Shown: positions 23,984 to 32,701, numbered from the stretch's first letter. The stretch is 64,000 nucleotides of DNA from UBA1450 sp964452355 (GCA_964452355.1 CAYVKV010000005.1:15266-79265); one strand, 5' to 3'. Translations and numbers: made by a program. Notes: generated from the letters alone by a model not told the origin.

Positions 23984-26900
23984 TTATTTACGTGATTTAA
24001 TAAAATTAATCTGCCATATGACGTAATCTAAGATTGACGGTTTACCATCATCGCTTGAATCAAAGTTTGAGCTTCTACAGTCGCCTATCGTTCCTCCAAC
24101 TGGAACCACCACTTTTAATACATATTCATTGTACCAACAAGCATAATCGCTAACATCGATAATCGCAGTTCTCACTCCATTTGCTTCAACATAATTACAG
24201 TTTGCATTTCCTTTTTCATAATCCGGACAGTCATTTGGTGTAATGGTCGGAATAAGAGTATTTGTAGGAGGCACCGATGTATTTGTTGCTGCTGGTGGAA
24301 TAGGTGTGTTGGTTGGCGGTATTGGCGTATTAGAAGGTGGCACTTGCGTATTGGTTGCAGTTGGCGGAACGGGGGTATTGGTTGGAGGTACTAAAGTATG
24401 AGTAGGTGTCGGTGGAATGGGAGTATTTGTTTGAGTTGGCGCTACTGTGGGGACGGGCGTCCATTTGGCATATAGGGTAAGGGCTTCATTTGCAGTGTAA
24501 CTTGCTCCTGCTGCGTAACTGGTACCAGTGCCTGCTGCAGTGGTGTTCCATCCGGCAAAGGTATATCCCGTCTTGACTAAGCTTCCGGTGTTACCAGACA
24601 AGGTGAGTGCGGTACCATGAGTCTTTGTTTGTGCGGCAGGGACGGTTCCACTTGTTGAACTGTTTGCGTTGTAGGTGACTTGATAAGTAGCTGGCGGATT
24701 TACCGTGATAAATGATCTGTCCTTGACTGTTGTGACTCCACCTTTTCCATCACTTACCTCAACATCATAAAGGTATTTTCCAATAAGGGTTTTTTCTATG
24801 GTGGTTTGGAACTCATAACTTCCATCTGTTTTCTTTGTCCCTCCGGGGGCTCTGGTGAATTTGACACCCTTTGGATCGGTGAAGGAATATTTGATGGAAA
24901 GAATATCTCCGCTATTACTGTCTTTTGCTTTAACGACCACGATGACATTTTTCCCGACCTCAGGATTAAAGAGTGGATTGGTAAATATATCAGATACAAC
25001 GGGCTTTGCATTTGGAACCGGTGTATGTGTTGCAGTTGGTGGAACGGGAGTATTGGTTGGTTTTGGGGTAAATGTTGCGGTTGGTGGCACTGGGGTATTG
25101 GTTGGAGGACGTACATAGCTTGCAGTAAAGACTCGTGTCTGTCCGGTGGTAAGCGTGACATATATGGGTGAGTTGGTCACGGTTGTTGTTCCATAGGTTA
25201 GGGTTGCATTGTATCCGGAAATAGGCTTGAGACGTACCCAGTACTCAGTTGCCAGTCTCGTTGATACTTGTGCACTTGCTGTGGTTCCCTGATTGGTCCA
25301 TGCTCTTGCATTGGTTGGAGCAGCATCATCATTTGGATCCTTCACCGCAGTTTCCCATCCCCATCCAGAAGGAAGGGTTGTTGCACTGATCATCTGAAGA
25401 GTTCCAACCGGAAGTGGTGCGGTGGTATTGGTTGGAGGAACGGGGGTATTGGTTGGTGCAAGGACTCTTACATCTAACTCTGATGTTTCAAGTTGTATGG
25501 TCTTGGTGTCTGCTGGATTGGTGTAACAGCTGACCTGAATCTTTTTGGCACCTACGGTACCAAATTTATGAGTGACATTGACAATATAATTACTTCCTTG
25601 GGAAAGAGTAGGACCTGCCGTGCCAGATAAGGATATCCCCTGCCACTCATTACGTCCGGCACTGTTTGGATATACCCAGAGTTTGAAATTGTTTTTGTTA
25701 AAGCCAGTGTAGGTACAGGGACTCGTACCGGTTCTCATGGTGGTTGGAAAGGTAAAGGTGGAAACAAAGTTGGTGTTTTGAACAACCTGAGATGGACCGG
25801 TTAAGGGAGCAATAACGGGTGTGGGGGTATTTGTTGGAGTTGGTGCAAGAAAGTTCTTGGTAAAGGTATTGTTTGATTCATTTGATTCTGGCACTGCTTT
25901 CCTAAAGTCAGCAGTTGCAAGGACTGAGATTGTTTTGTTACAAGTAGTGTCTCCAATAAGGCCACAGGTAATACCACCGGTCCATGCACAGGTATTTACG
26001 GCAGGCACATCAAATGGATAGAGATAATTTGTTTCAAATACCTTTCCTGTTGCAGTATCTTTCACCTCAACCGTAAACTTCTGTGTTGAGGTACCAGTTC
26101 CACGATTACAATATTTGACGGTAAAGTAATTAACATCACGACTCATGTCTTCTATCTTCAAGTCAGCGAGTTTTGGAGTGGGAGTATTACACACTCCCCC
26201 TTCATCAGTAGTTCCATCACAGTCATTGTCTTTTTGATCACAGATTTCTGCGGTTGGAATACAGACTGGCACTGGGGTATTGGTTGGAGGACGTACATAG
26301 CTTGCAGTAAAGACTCGTGTCTGTCCGGTGGTCAAGGAAACATATATAGGTGAGTTAGTCACGGTTGTTGTTCCATAGGTCAAGGTTGCATTGTATCCGG
26401 AAATAGGCTTGAGGCGTACCCAGTACTCAGTTGCCAGTTTCGTTGATACTTGTACACTTGCTGCTGTTGCCTGATTTGTCCATAACCTCGCATTAGTTGG
26501 AGCAGCATCATCATTTGGATCTTTTACCGCAGTTTCCCATCCCCATCCTGTGGGAAGGGTTGTTCCTTTGTTCATTTGAAGAGTTCCAACAGGTATTGGC
26601 GTTGGAGTATTGGTTGGTCGTGGCACAACCACAACCGAAACGGTACTATTTGCATCTGCCGGATATGTTTTAATAAATGACTGATTTGCTACCTTTAATG
26701 TATGGGTGGTACTGTTTTGTGGATAGAGAATGTAACTTCCCGCCGCAAGTCCGGTATAGCTAAAGGTTCCATTTGCTGCAGATACCTTGTCTGGAGTAAC
26801 GGGAACCGGTTGAGCCTCATCTCCACTTGAGGTAACAAATCTCTTAAAGAGTTTAACGGTGGTACCGGCAACGGCTGTTCCCGCTTCAGTCTTGACCGTC

Positions 26901-29878
26901 CCGGATAAGGTGTAAGTTGCCGGAGGTCGTGGCACAACCACAACCGAAACGGTACTATTTGCATCTGCCGGATATGTTTNNNNNNNNNNNNNNNNNNNNN
27001 NNNNNNNNNNNNNNNNNNNNNNNNNNNNNNNNNNNNNNNNNNNNNNNNNNNNNNNNNNNNNNNNNNNNNNNNNNNNNNNACCGGCAACGGCTGTTCCCGC
27101 TTCAGTCTTGACCGTCCCGGATAAGGTGTAAGTTCTTACTGGAGTACTTGTTGGAGGAACAGGGGTATTGGTTGGAACAATTCTTCGTACATATACCGTT
27201 GGTTCCCATTGGGTTGTTTGTGGGCTTTGTAATGGAAATCTGATAATATTTGCTCCTGATACGATGGTATAAGAGGTGTTACCAACAGGAGTAAACTGAT
27301 ACTCTCCCGCTCCTAGGTTTGCGTATGAAAATAGTCCTCCCCCACCTGATGTTTTCCCTGGTGAAAGATCTTCAGACCATCCCTGTTCATCTCCTGATGC
27401 AGAATATAATTTTCTTCGTAACTGTACCGTAATCCCCGATACTGGCGTATCGGTGTTTTCAATTTTTACTATGCCCGATATGGTGTATGTTCGTATGGGG
27501 GTTGGGGTATTGGTTGGAGGAATAGGTGTATTGGTTGGTGCAGCTTGTACATCAACTCGTAACCAATTGGATGACGTGCGGATACTTGTCGTATCATTTC
27601 CATTTTCCTGACAGCCCATTTGCAGATTGTATTGACCACTCTTTGTGAATCGTACGGTTGTCTTTGCTGTGTTTCCATCTTTGGTATAACGCATAAGTCC
27701 ATCAGTGTTTGCTGAATTGACACTCCCTCCTGAGGGTGGAACCGACAGTATGTTGTAGTTGGTATTTACTCCGTTAATTGTTGCGGCTCTACTACATAAT
27801 CCCGCTTGTGGAGTTGTGGGAAGAGCAAAAGAAAGAACCACGTCTTGACCTGCAGTAATGGTACCTGGTGTAGCGACCGTCAGACTTTCACACAAATTGA
27901 TAGTGTTTGAGGTTCCAGACCCGGGGACATATATTTTTGCAGGGTCAGATAATTTTTTATGGGAATATGAGCAAAAATATCCTTTGGTACCCCACATACG
28001 ATAAAATGCTCCAGTCATAGCATTTGCACCTGTCCCCCAGCTTCCCTGCCAACAGCTCTGTCTACTTTGAGACGTATCCGATGTAGTATATGTCTGATAT
28101 TTTGAATATGACTTCATCGTTCCCAATGCACTTCCAGATGTATTCTGTACTTGTATAGAATTGAAGATGTTTGATGAACAAGTGCCATTTGGAATATATA
28201 TATCTACTCTTGCATCACTTTGAAGCTGAGCTCCCCCACCAAGCTTTTCCTCTGTATACCAAATCTGGGGAACTCCGGGAGTTGGGGTATTGGTTGGAGG
28301 AACCGGGGTATTGGTTGGTTTTGCATTGACAAAGATATCACGAGTAATATTCCCCGATGTTTGAGAAAGAGTTATTCTTATCCTTGTATCGTTGTTGCCT
28401 ATTGTGATATTTCCATTTGGTTGAGGCTCAAGGTTGTATGCTCCTTCAAGAAGATTTGGAAAATTATAGAGCCCTTGAGTATTTGATACTACGGTAGCAA
28501 GTGGAGTTGGTTCTCCTTGAGATGTGCCTGATGTCACTTTAAAGAGTTGAAGTGTTACTCCAGAGACGGGAAGCTTGTTTGCATATTGTACTTTTCCTGA
28601 AATGTTGTAGGTTGGCGGAACCGGAGTATTGGTTGGACAGGGAACTGATGCCGCAACACTGTTTGATCCCAAAGGATCAATTGTGGTACTCCCCTTCCGA
28701 TAAAGCCAAGCGATATATACCCTACTCTGACCACAGATTGGATTTTCAATGGTGAAGGCCGCTCGAGTCCCTAGAAGTCGTGCGGAAAGAATACTCCTTT
28801 GATTTGAACTATTTCCTCCTGCGGTGATATCTACTTCATAATCGGTAAGGACGAAATCCTGATTTACTGTTGTCCAACTGAAAATAAGATTTGAACCAGA
28901 AACGGTCGCTTTCGCCTGGATGGGCTTGGGTGCTTGCGAATAATAATCTTGTATGGCAATCTGTTTGCTCCCTGTTGCTAAAAGACCTTGTGTACCTTTT
29001 GAACATTGAAGAAGAATATCTTTTGTCCCTGCATTTGCAAAGGTATCGGTGATGATAAACTGGTTCGGGTTCCCCGAAACAGGAGAAACGGCAAATGTTT
29101 GAGAAGGAATAACGGACTGTACATTTCCTGACGAACCAACAATAAACATCTTAATATCTCCTGCCGCACATCCGGTATTTGACCGCGAAATTGTTGCCCT
29201 CAAACGTGTTGGTATGAGGGTATAACTTCCACTGTGTCCCACATTCTCAACTCCAATTGAGATTGAGGCGGGTTGAGGTGTTGGAGTATTGGTTGGTTTG
29301 GGTGTATTGGTAGGGATTGGCGTATTGGTGGGCGTTGGAATAACCCGAATAGATAAATCAGCCGTCTGCGCAAACACTGCTCCAGCACTGCCTTGAGCGA
29401 GTAAATCACTTGCCTCACCAAGAACATCATCTGGCGGGGCAGTTTGTAATCCGCTCACACATTTGACTTGTACTGATTTATTACCTACAGAGACATACGA
29501 GTCAGAAACAACGATAACTCCGTTTGCCGCATTACTAAATCTTGCAGATTTTGAAGGCAAAGAATTCGCAAATAACATATAAGAATAACCCTGTCCAGAG
29601 GCAGTGGGACAGATGGTAGAGCTTGGAGGCCTGAAAGTATATCTCACCGTTCTATTGGCGTAGAGCTGATTGTTAGTTCCAGTAAATGCAGGCGAAGTAC
29701 GATCGATCTGAAAAGATGAAAGGGTCAGTATCTGTTGAGCAAAAACATTCCCCGCCATCAACAGAGGCATCAAAACATAGGCATAGACGAGAAAAATACT
29801 CAGAAACGACCTTGACTTGTTGAAGGATAAACCAACTTTTAATGATGATCGACAACAATTTCGAAAATTACCCAACAT
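23984..29878 (-). CDS. Giant modular surface protein with C-terminal dockerin
   Basis: An exported protein of 1,964 residues as assembled; an assembly gap makes the true length greater. In order: signal peptide (about 1-48), beta-sandwich domains, Pro-Thr-Asn-Thr-Pro linkers, carboxypeptidase-regulatory/CnaB-like domains (about 415-520, 800-905), and tandem 103-residue copies around the gap. Then come a ~100-residue module present twice, a MopE-like metal-binding motif (Cys-Asp-Gln-Lys-Asp-Asn-Asp-Cys-Asp-Gly, about 1205-1230), a CARDB-like domain, a cadherin/PKD-like domain (about 1620-1725), an InlB B-repeat (about 1730-1810), a long Pro/Thr linker and a dockerin (about 1885-1964). The dockerin should bind the cohesins encoded just downstream. 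It heads the surface operon; a GATAAT box lies 5 bases before the ATG. Confidence 0.8.
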   Translation of the reverse strand: MLGNFRNCCRSSLKVGLSFNKSRSFLSIFLVYAYVLMPLLMAGNVFAQQILTLSSFQIDRTSPAFTGTNNQLYANRTVRYTFRPPSSTICPTASGQGYSYMLFANSLPSKSARFSNAANGVIVVSDSYVSVGNKSVQVKCVSGLQTAPPDDVLGEASDLLAQGSAGAVFAQTADLSIRVIPTPTNTPIPTNTPKPTNTPTPQPASISIGVENVGHSGSYTLIPTRLRATISRSNTGCAAGDIKMFIVGSSGNVQSVIPSQTFAVSPVSGNPNQFIITDTFANAGTKDILLQCSKGTQGLLATGSKQIAIQDYYSQAPKPIQAKATVSGSNLIFSWTTVNQDFVLTDYEVDITAGGNSSNQRSILSARLLGTRAAFTIENPICGQSRVYIAWLYRKGSTTIDPLGSNSVAASVPCPTNTPVPPTYNISGKVQYANKLPVSGVTLQLFKVTSGTSQGEPTPLATVVSNTQGLYNFPNLLEGAYNLEPQPNGNITIGNNDTRIRITLSQTSGNITRDIFVNAKPTNTPVPPTNTPTPGVPQIWYTEEKLGGGAQLQSDARVDIYIPNGTCSSNIFNSIQVQNTSGSALGTMKSYSKYQTYTTSDTSQSRQSCWQGSWGTGANAMTGAFYRMWGTKGYFCSYSHKKLSDPAKIYVPGSGTSNTINLCESLTVATPGTITAGQDVVLSFALPTTPQAGLCSRAATINGVNTNYNILSVPPSGGSVNSANTDGLMRYTKDGNTAKTTVRFTKSGQYNLQMGCQENGNDTTSIRTSSNWLRVDVQAAPTNTPIPPTNTPTPIRTYTISGIVKIENTDTPVSGITVQLRRKLYSASGDEQGWSEDLSPGKTSGGGGLFSYANLGAGEYQFTPVGNTSYTIVSGANIIRFPLQSPQTTQWEPTVYVRRIVPTNTPVPPTSTPVRTYTLSGTVKTEAGTAVAGXXXXXXXXXXXXXXXXXXXXXXXXXXXXXXXXXXTYPADANSTVSVVVVPRPPATYTLSGTVKTEAGTAVAGTTVKLFKRFVTSSGDEAQPVPVTPDKVSAANGTFSYTGLAAGSYILYPQNSTTHTLKVANQSFIKTYPADANSTVSVVVVPRPTNTPTPIPVGTLQMNKGTTLPTGWGWETAVKDPNDDAAPTNARLWTNQATAASVQVSTKLATEYWVRLKPISGYNATLTYGTTTVTNSPIYVSLTTGQTRVFTASYVRPPTNTPVPVCIPTAEICDQKDNDCDGTTDEGGVCNTPTPKLADLKIEDMSRDVNYFTVKYCNRGTGTSTQKFTVEVKDTATGKVFETNYLYPFDVPAVNTCAWTGGITCGLIGDTTCNKTISVLATADFRKAVPESNESNNTFTKNFLAPTPTNTPTPVIAPLTGPSQVVQNTNFVSTFTFPTTMRTGTSPCTYTGFNKNNFKLWVYPNSAGRNEWQGISLSGTAGPTLSQGSNYIVNVTHKFGTVGAKKIQVSCYTNPADTKTIQLETSELDVRVLAPTNTPVPPTNTTAPLPVGTLQMISATTLPSGWGWETAVKDPNDDAAPTNARAWTNQGTTASAQVSTRLATEYWVRLKPISGYNATLTYGTTTVTNSPIYVTLTTGQTRVFTASYVRPPTNTPVPPTATFTPKPTNTPVPPTATHTPVPNAKPVVSDIFTNPLFNPEVGKNVIVVVKAKDSNSGDILSIKYSFTDPKGVKFTRAPGGTKKTDGSYEFQTTIEKTLIGKYLYDVEVSDGKGGVTTVKDRSFITVNPPATYQVTYNANSSTSGTVPAAQTKTHGTALTLSGNTGSLVKTGYTFAGWNTTAAGTGTSYAAGASYTANEALTLYAKWTPVPTVAPTQTNTPIPPTPTHTLVPPTNTPVPPTATNTQVPPSNTPIPPTNTPIPPAATNTSVPPTNTLIPTITPNDCPDYEKGNANCNYVEANGVRTAIIDVSDYACWYNEYVLKVVVPVGGTIGDCRSSNFDSSDDGKPSILDYVIWQINFIKSRK
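25086..25408 (-). repeat. 323-bp direct repeat, copy B (coding module)
   Basis: It encodes the module running from Val-Gly-Thr-Leu-Gln-Met to Arg-Pro-Pro-Thr-Asn-Thr-Pro. It aligns end to end with 26268-26590 at a constant offset of 1,182 bases with no net gap; scattered substitutions separate the copies. Confidence 0.75.
26268..26590 (-). repeat. 323-bp direct repeat, copy A (coding module)
   Basis: Partner of 25086-25408 within the giant surface gene. The shared Gly-Trp-Gly-Trp-Glu-Thr-Ala-Val-Lys-Asp-Pro core is conserved in both. Confidence 0.75.
26617..26925 (-). repeat. 309-bp tandem repeat, complete copy (CnaB-like module)
   Basis: A 103-codon unit encoding a carboxypeptidase-regulatory-like domain. 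The next copy starts at 26926. Its first 54 bases are identical to this copy before the assembly gap, and 55 bases after the gap (27080-27134) match the other end of the unit. Confidence 0.8.
26980..27079. other. Assembly gap of 100 N within tandem repeats
   Basis: Both flanks match the 309-bp unit. If the gap holds just the rest of one copy, 193 bases are missing, not 100. Since 100 and 193 leave the same remainder modulo 3, the reading frame stays open by coincidence. More copies would add 309 bases each. Confidence 0.85.
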
Positions 29879-29883
29879 GCTTC

Positions 29884-29889
29884 ATTATC
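29884..29889 (-). promoter_or_regulatory. -10 box GATAAT for the surface operon
   Basis: Reads GATAAT on the minus strand, 5 bases before the ATG at 29878. It is the only candidate promoter seen at the head of the four-gene surface operon. Confidence 0.45.
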
Positions 29890-30020
29890 AAATAGATGGA
29901 TTTAGAAGTCAACACGATTTTAATTCAGCACCTTCAAGTGATTTTCTTTAAGAAGATGTACCTGCAAAAAGATTGATATAGCTTTCTGAGAAAGAGTTTG
30001 ACATTCATTATCTTTGTGCG

Positions 30021-30026
30021 TATAAT
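30021..30026 (+). promoter_or_regulatory. -10 box TATAAT for the HTH gene
   Basis: TATAAT ends 11 bases before the ATG at 30038, giving at most a few bases of leader. Confidence 0.5.
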
Positions 30027-30037
30027 CCTGAAATACT

Positions 30038-30259
30038 ATGTCGGACATATCCAAACATAAACCTTCCATATCACTTGATAACTTACCAGATCTTATGACC
30101 ATCCGAGAAGTATCCGAACTTCTGCGTGTTTCCCCCCTCACGATAAAACGCTGGGGTAAAAAAGGAAAGCTTCCCGCAATTCGAATCAATTCACGTGGAG
30201 ATCGAAGATATAAGAAGGAAGTGATTTTGAGGCTTTTGGGGGAGACGAAGGAAGAGTGA
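30038..30259 (+). CDS. Excisionase/MerR-like helix-turn-helix protein
   Basis: A 73-residue DNA-binding protein. Residues about 18-70 fit the HTH_17 / excisionase family: Leu-Met-Thr-Ile-Arg-Glu-Val-Ser-Glu-Leu-Leu-Arg-Val-Ser, then Thr-Ile-Lys-Arg-Trp and a Gly-Lys-Leu-Pro-Ala-Ile-Arg wing ending in Arg-Arg-Tyr. Such proteins act as recombination directionality factors or small regulators. No integrase is seen in the window, so regulation is more likely. It lies between the surface operon (divergent) and the large unknown cluster (its stop is 6 bases from the cluster's last stop), and could control either. Confidence 0.8.
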   Translation: MSDISKHKPSISLDNLPDLMTIREVSELLRVSPLTIKRWGKKGKLPAIRINSRGDRRYKKEVILRLLGETKEE

Positions 30260-30265
30260 AAAAAT

Positions 30266-31795
30266 TTACCAACCCCCAGGGTTGATAATAACTCCTACTT
30301 TTTCTATTGCCTTATTACCCGCAGTCCATTCCGCTCGTATTTCCATCTCGCCATCCGTGGTTATAATTGCTCTAATAGCATCTAATGCTACTGGCTTATC
30401 TGGTGCAAGTACCAAGGCAGTTGAATTTGATCTAATATGAGGGCCAAGTTCTTGATCAGTTGAGCAAGAATCCAATATAATAAATGGTTTTGCATCAGGA
30501 TTAAAATACTTATCCTTCATTCTTTCTACAATAAAAGGAGGTAAATCTTCTGCACTAACTACTTCTGAAGGACTGGTTGGTCTAACTGGATCTGTACTTA
30601 ATGTGAAGTGATCTGCTTCTCCATGCGCAGAATAAATCTCCCCAATAATGTTTGGGCCAAATTTGCGTGCTTCTTTTTTGTGAGCTCTTACTATTGAGGT
30701 GCGGCTATCAACTTCATAAATTCTCATGTTTATATCTGGATCAATTGCTTGCAGGTCAGACTTAAAAAGACTCATCCAACGATGTGAGCCAAAAAATGCT
30801 TTATTATGATCGTGCTTTGCTTGGAATACTAGCACAGACTTCCCGGGGTGATTTTTTCTATCGAGTTGATTTAGAAGCGTATCCTCACTATATCTACCAA
30901 AATTGTGGATATTAAATTCCTCAAAGAGTTCTTTCACTGAACCCTTTCGTGCTTTCTCTATATCTATGATTGTTCGGATATTTCCACTAAAAACTGAGTT
31001 TACGACATTAACATCGTACTGGCTAGATTCTGAATTTCGTCGCTTTGCCAATGAGCCGGCATCTTTCCACCAGGTGAATAACTCATCTGCAGGAATATCG
31101 AGTGAGCTGAGATATTGCTTCATCATTCTCTCATAAAATATCGTATGCTCGCTAGAATCATCATAGTATGTTGGCATGTAGCTCCCCACAACATTATAAA
31201 CTACATTGGATGAATGTTCCGGATCCTCCAAAACATGTTCTAACCACTTACTTGCTGCGGGCGATACATCGGGTAAATCAGAATACTTTGCTAGCTCAAG
31301 CCAAAGCCCAATCGTACCTCTCGGTTCTCCTGGCTCGTCGTACAAAGGCTTATCTCCAAGCTGAGATAAATAGTGATAAATGGTTTGTATTGGCTTCTTG
31401 CTTATTTCTGGATCAACATAGCAAAGCAGACCTTCCGAAAGATCCTTCAGTACATACCAACATCTATCTTGGATTGGTTTATGTACAAGTCCATGAGCAA
31501 GAGCTAGGATGTCATCCATATGCTCTTCTGCAAAAGATTCTAATTCTAAATCATTCATTCCATCAAAATCTACATTTTCTCCGAAATCAGGATAAAATCG
31601 CTCAGATGCAAGTTCACAGCGAGTGACTATAGGATCACTTCTATCTGTTAGCGTTCCTTGAGCGATCAGTTTATCAATTTCTTGGTTATCTTCTTTGCTC
31701 AGTTTTCCCCATGGAAATGGCTCTTGTATTGCGAAGTTTTGATCTGATTCATCTTGTATTCCGATGCCGAATTCAGAGACTCCTTGATCTGCCAT
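30266..31795 (-). CDS. Unrecognised protein with caspase/CHAT-like C-terminal region
   Basis: A 509-residue soluble protein. The first ~300 residues are mostly helical and unrecognised. The C-terminal region looks like a clan CD cysteine peptidase: a strand ending Tyr-Ser-Ala-His391-Gly, and 53 residues later a strand Phe-Ile-Ile-Leu-Asp-Ser-Cys444-Ser-Thr. A His-Gly followed by a Cys after a hydrophobic strand at about this spacing is the hallmark of caspases, CHAT domains and relatives. Activity is not proven. The ATG at 31795 is chosen; the open frame begins at a TTG (31816). A TATACT box (31808-31813) lies 12 bases upstream. It is the last minus-strand gene of the large unknown cluster. 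Confidence 0.5.
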   Translation of the reverse strand: MADQGVSEFGIGIQDESDQNFAIQEPFPWGKLSKEDNQEIDKLIAQGTLTDRSDPIVTRCELASERFYPDFGENVDFDGMNDLELESFAEEHMDDILALAHGLVHKPIQDRCWYVLKDLSEGLLCYVDPEISKKPIQTIYHYLSQLGDKPLYDEPGEPRGTIGLWLELAKYSDLPDVSPAASKWLEHVLEDPEHSSNVVYNVVGSYMPTYYDDSSEHTIFYERMMKQYLSSLDIPADELFTWWKDAGSLAKRRNSESSQYDVNVVNSVFSGNIRTIIDIEKARKGSVKELFEEFNIHNFGRYSEDTLLNQLDRKNHPGKSVLVFQAKHDHNKAFFGSHRWMSLFKSDLQAIDPDINMRIYEVDSRTSIVRAHKKEARKFGPNIIGEIYSAHGEADHFTLSTDPVRPTSPSEVVSAEDLPPFIVERMKDKYFNPDAKPFIILDSCSTDQELGPHIRSNSTALVLAPDKPVALDAIRAIITTDGEMEIRAEWTAGNKAIEKVGVIINPGGW

Positions 31796-31831
31796 ATGGT
31801 ATGGTACAGTATACAAAGATAAAATGAGTTC

Positions 31832-32701
31832 TTATACAATAGTTGGTGAAGGAGTTGATCCAGAAGAAAATCTACTTTGGAAAGCATCATGCGCATGTTG
31901 ATAAATAGTTCCTGCTGTTTTCCCTGCAAACTGAATCGATGGAGCTACAATATGACCGGTAACAATGCTATTGATATGCGCTTGTTGAACTGCTTCCTCA
32001 TCTGTTAGACGTAAATATCTGTTCAATGCATTCGCGACCAACCATCCAGATATTACAGTAGCACGATCAGCCAATAATGCAACCGCTTCAAAAGCTGGAG
32101 CTTTAATGCCGTCCAATCCTTCAGGAGCCAATGTTTCACGTAATTGACGCTGAGGAGATAAACCTTTTCCATTAACCTCGTGTGCCTTTGAAATAATCAT
32201 GCCTGGAAGACTTTCGGATAACTCCGTACGAAGATTTGCAAATGTTTCCGGATTTCGAGCCCACTTCAATACCGCATGTGCAAAAAGCCCTACCGCTCTT
32301 GATTCAATACCTGCTCGTGCTTCTCCAGCTTTCTCACTGATTGTTTCTTGTGCATGAGCTGCCTGAGTTTTTATTGAATCTGTTGCTTTTTGGATGTGTG
32401 GCGTAGTAGCACTTATTGCAGCATCTTTTGCAGCAGAAACCGTACCTTTTGGATCGTTTTTTGCCGCTGCAATGGTTGCGCGTACTTGAATCAGTTGATC
32501 CTGAGTTTGAGCTTTAAACTGCTCAGCTTTGTCTCGTAAGTTAGATAGCCGTGCATTTCCATCAACCGCTTTGGTTACTCTTGCTTTTGCCTCTGTTTTA
32601 GCTTTTCCAGCGACATCTTTTGCTCGATCTATACCAGTGTGAGCCATTTCACCTGCTCTATCACGAACACCTTTGAAATATTTTCTAATTTCTATTTTCA
32701 T
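31832..32701 (-). CDS. Amphipathic-helix protein of unknown function
   Basis: A 289-residue protein. Residues about 10-130 are long Ala/Lys/Glu/Gln-rich helices resembling apolipoprotein- or LEA-like repeats (recurring Ala-Lys-Asp-Ala, Lys-Ala-Lys-Thr-Glu-Ala). Such helices can lie on membranes or form coiled coils. The C-terminal half is more globular with Trp and Arg (Trp-Ala-Arg-Asn-Pro near residue 145) but contains no motif I know. There is no signal peptide. Two overlapping TATAGT boxes lie just before the ATG, so this gene can be transcribed apart from the larger genes upstream. Confidence 0.5.
   Translation of the reverse strand: MKIEIRKYFKGVRDRAGEMAHTGIDRAKDVAGKAKTEAKARVTKAVDGNARLSNLRDKAEQFKAQTQDQLIQVRATIAAAKNDPKGTVSAAKDAAISATTPHIQKATDSIKTQAAHAQETISEKAGEARAGIESRAVGLFAHAVLKWARNPETFANLRTELSESLPGMIISKAHEVNGKGLSPQRQLRETLAPEGLDGIKAPAFEAVALLADRATVISGWLVANALNRYLRLTDEEAVQQAHINSIVTGHIVAPSIQFAGKTAGTIYQHAHDAFQSRFSSGSTPSPTIV

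Noticed and set aside
24796..25171. Frames on both strands inside the giant surface gene, with apparent direct repeats resembling an array
   Set aside because: The recurring DNA word is explained by Pro-Thr-Asn-Thr-Pro linker codons; units vary in spacing and there are no unique spacers of constant length, so this is not CRISPR.
29920..30189. Minus-strand frame overlapping the HTH gene
   Set aside because: The plus-strand frame encodes a recognisable excisionase-type HTH with a TATAAT box; the antisense product has no features.
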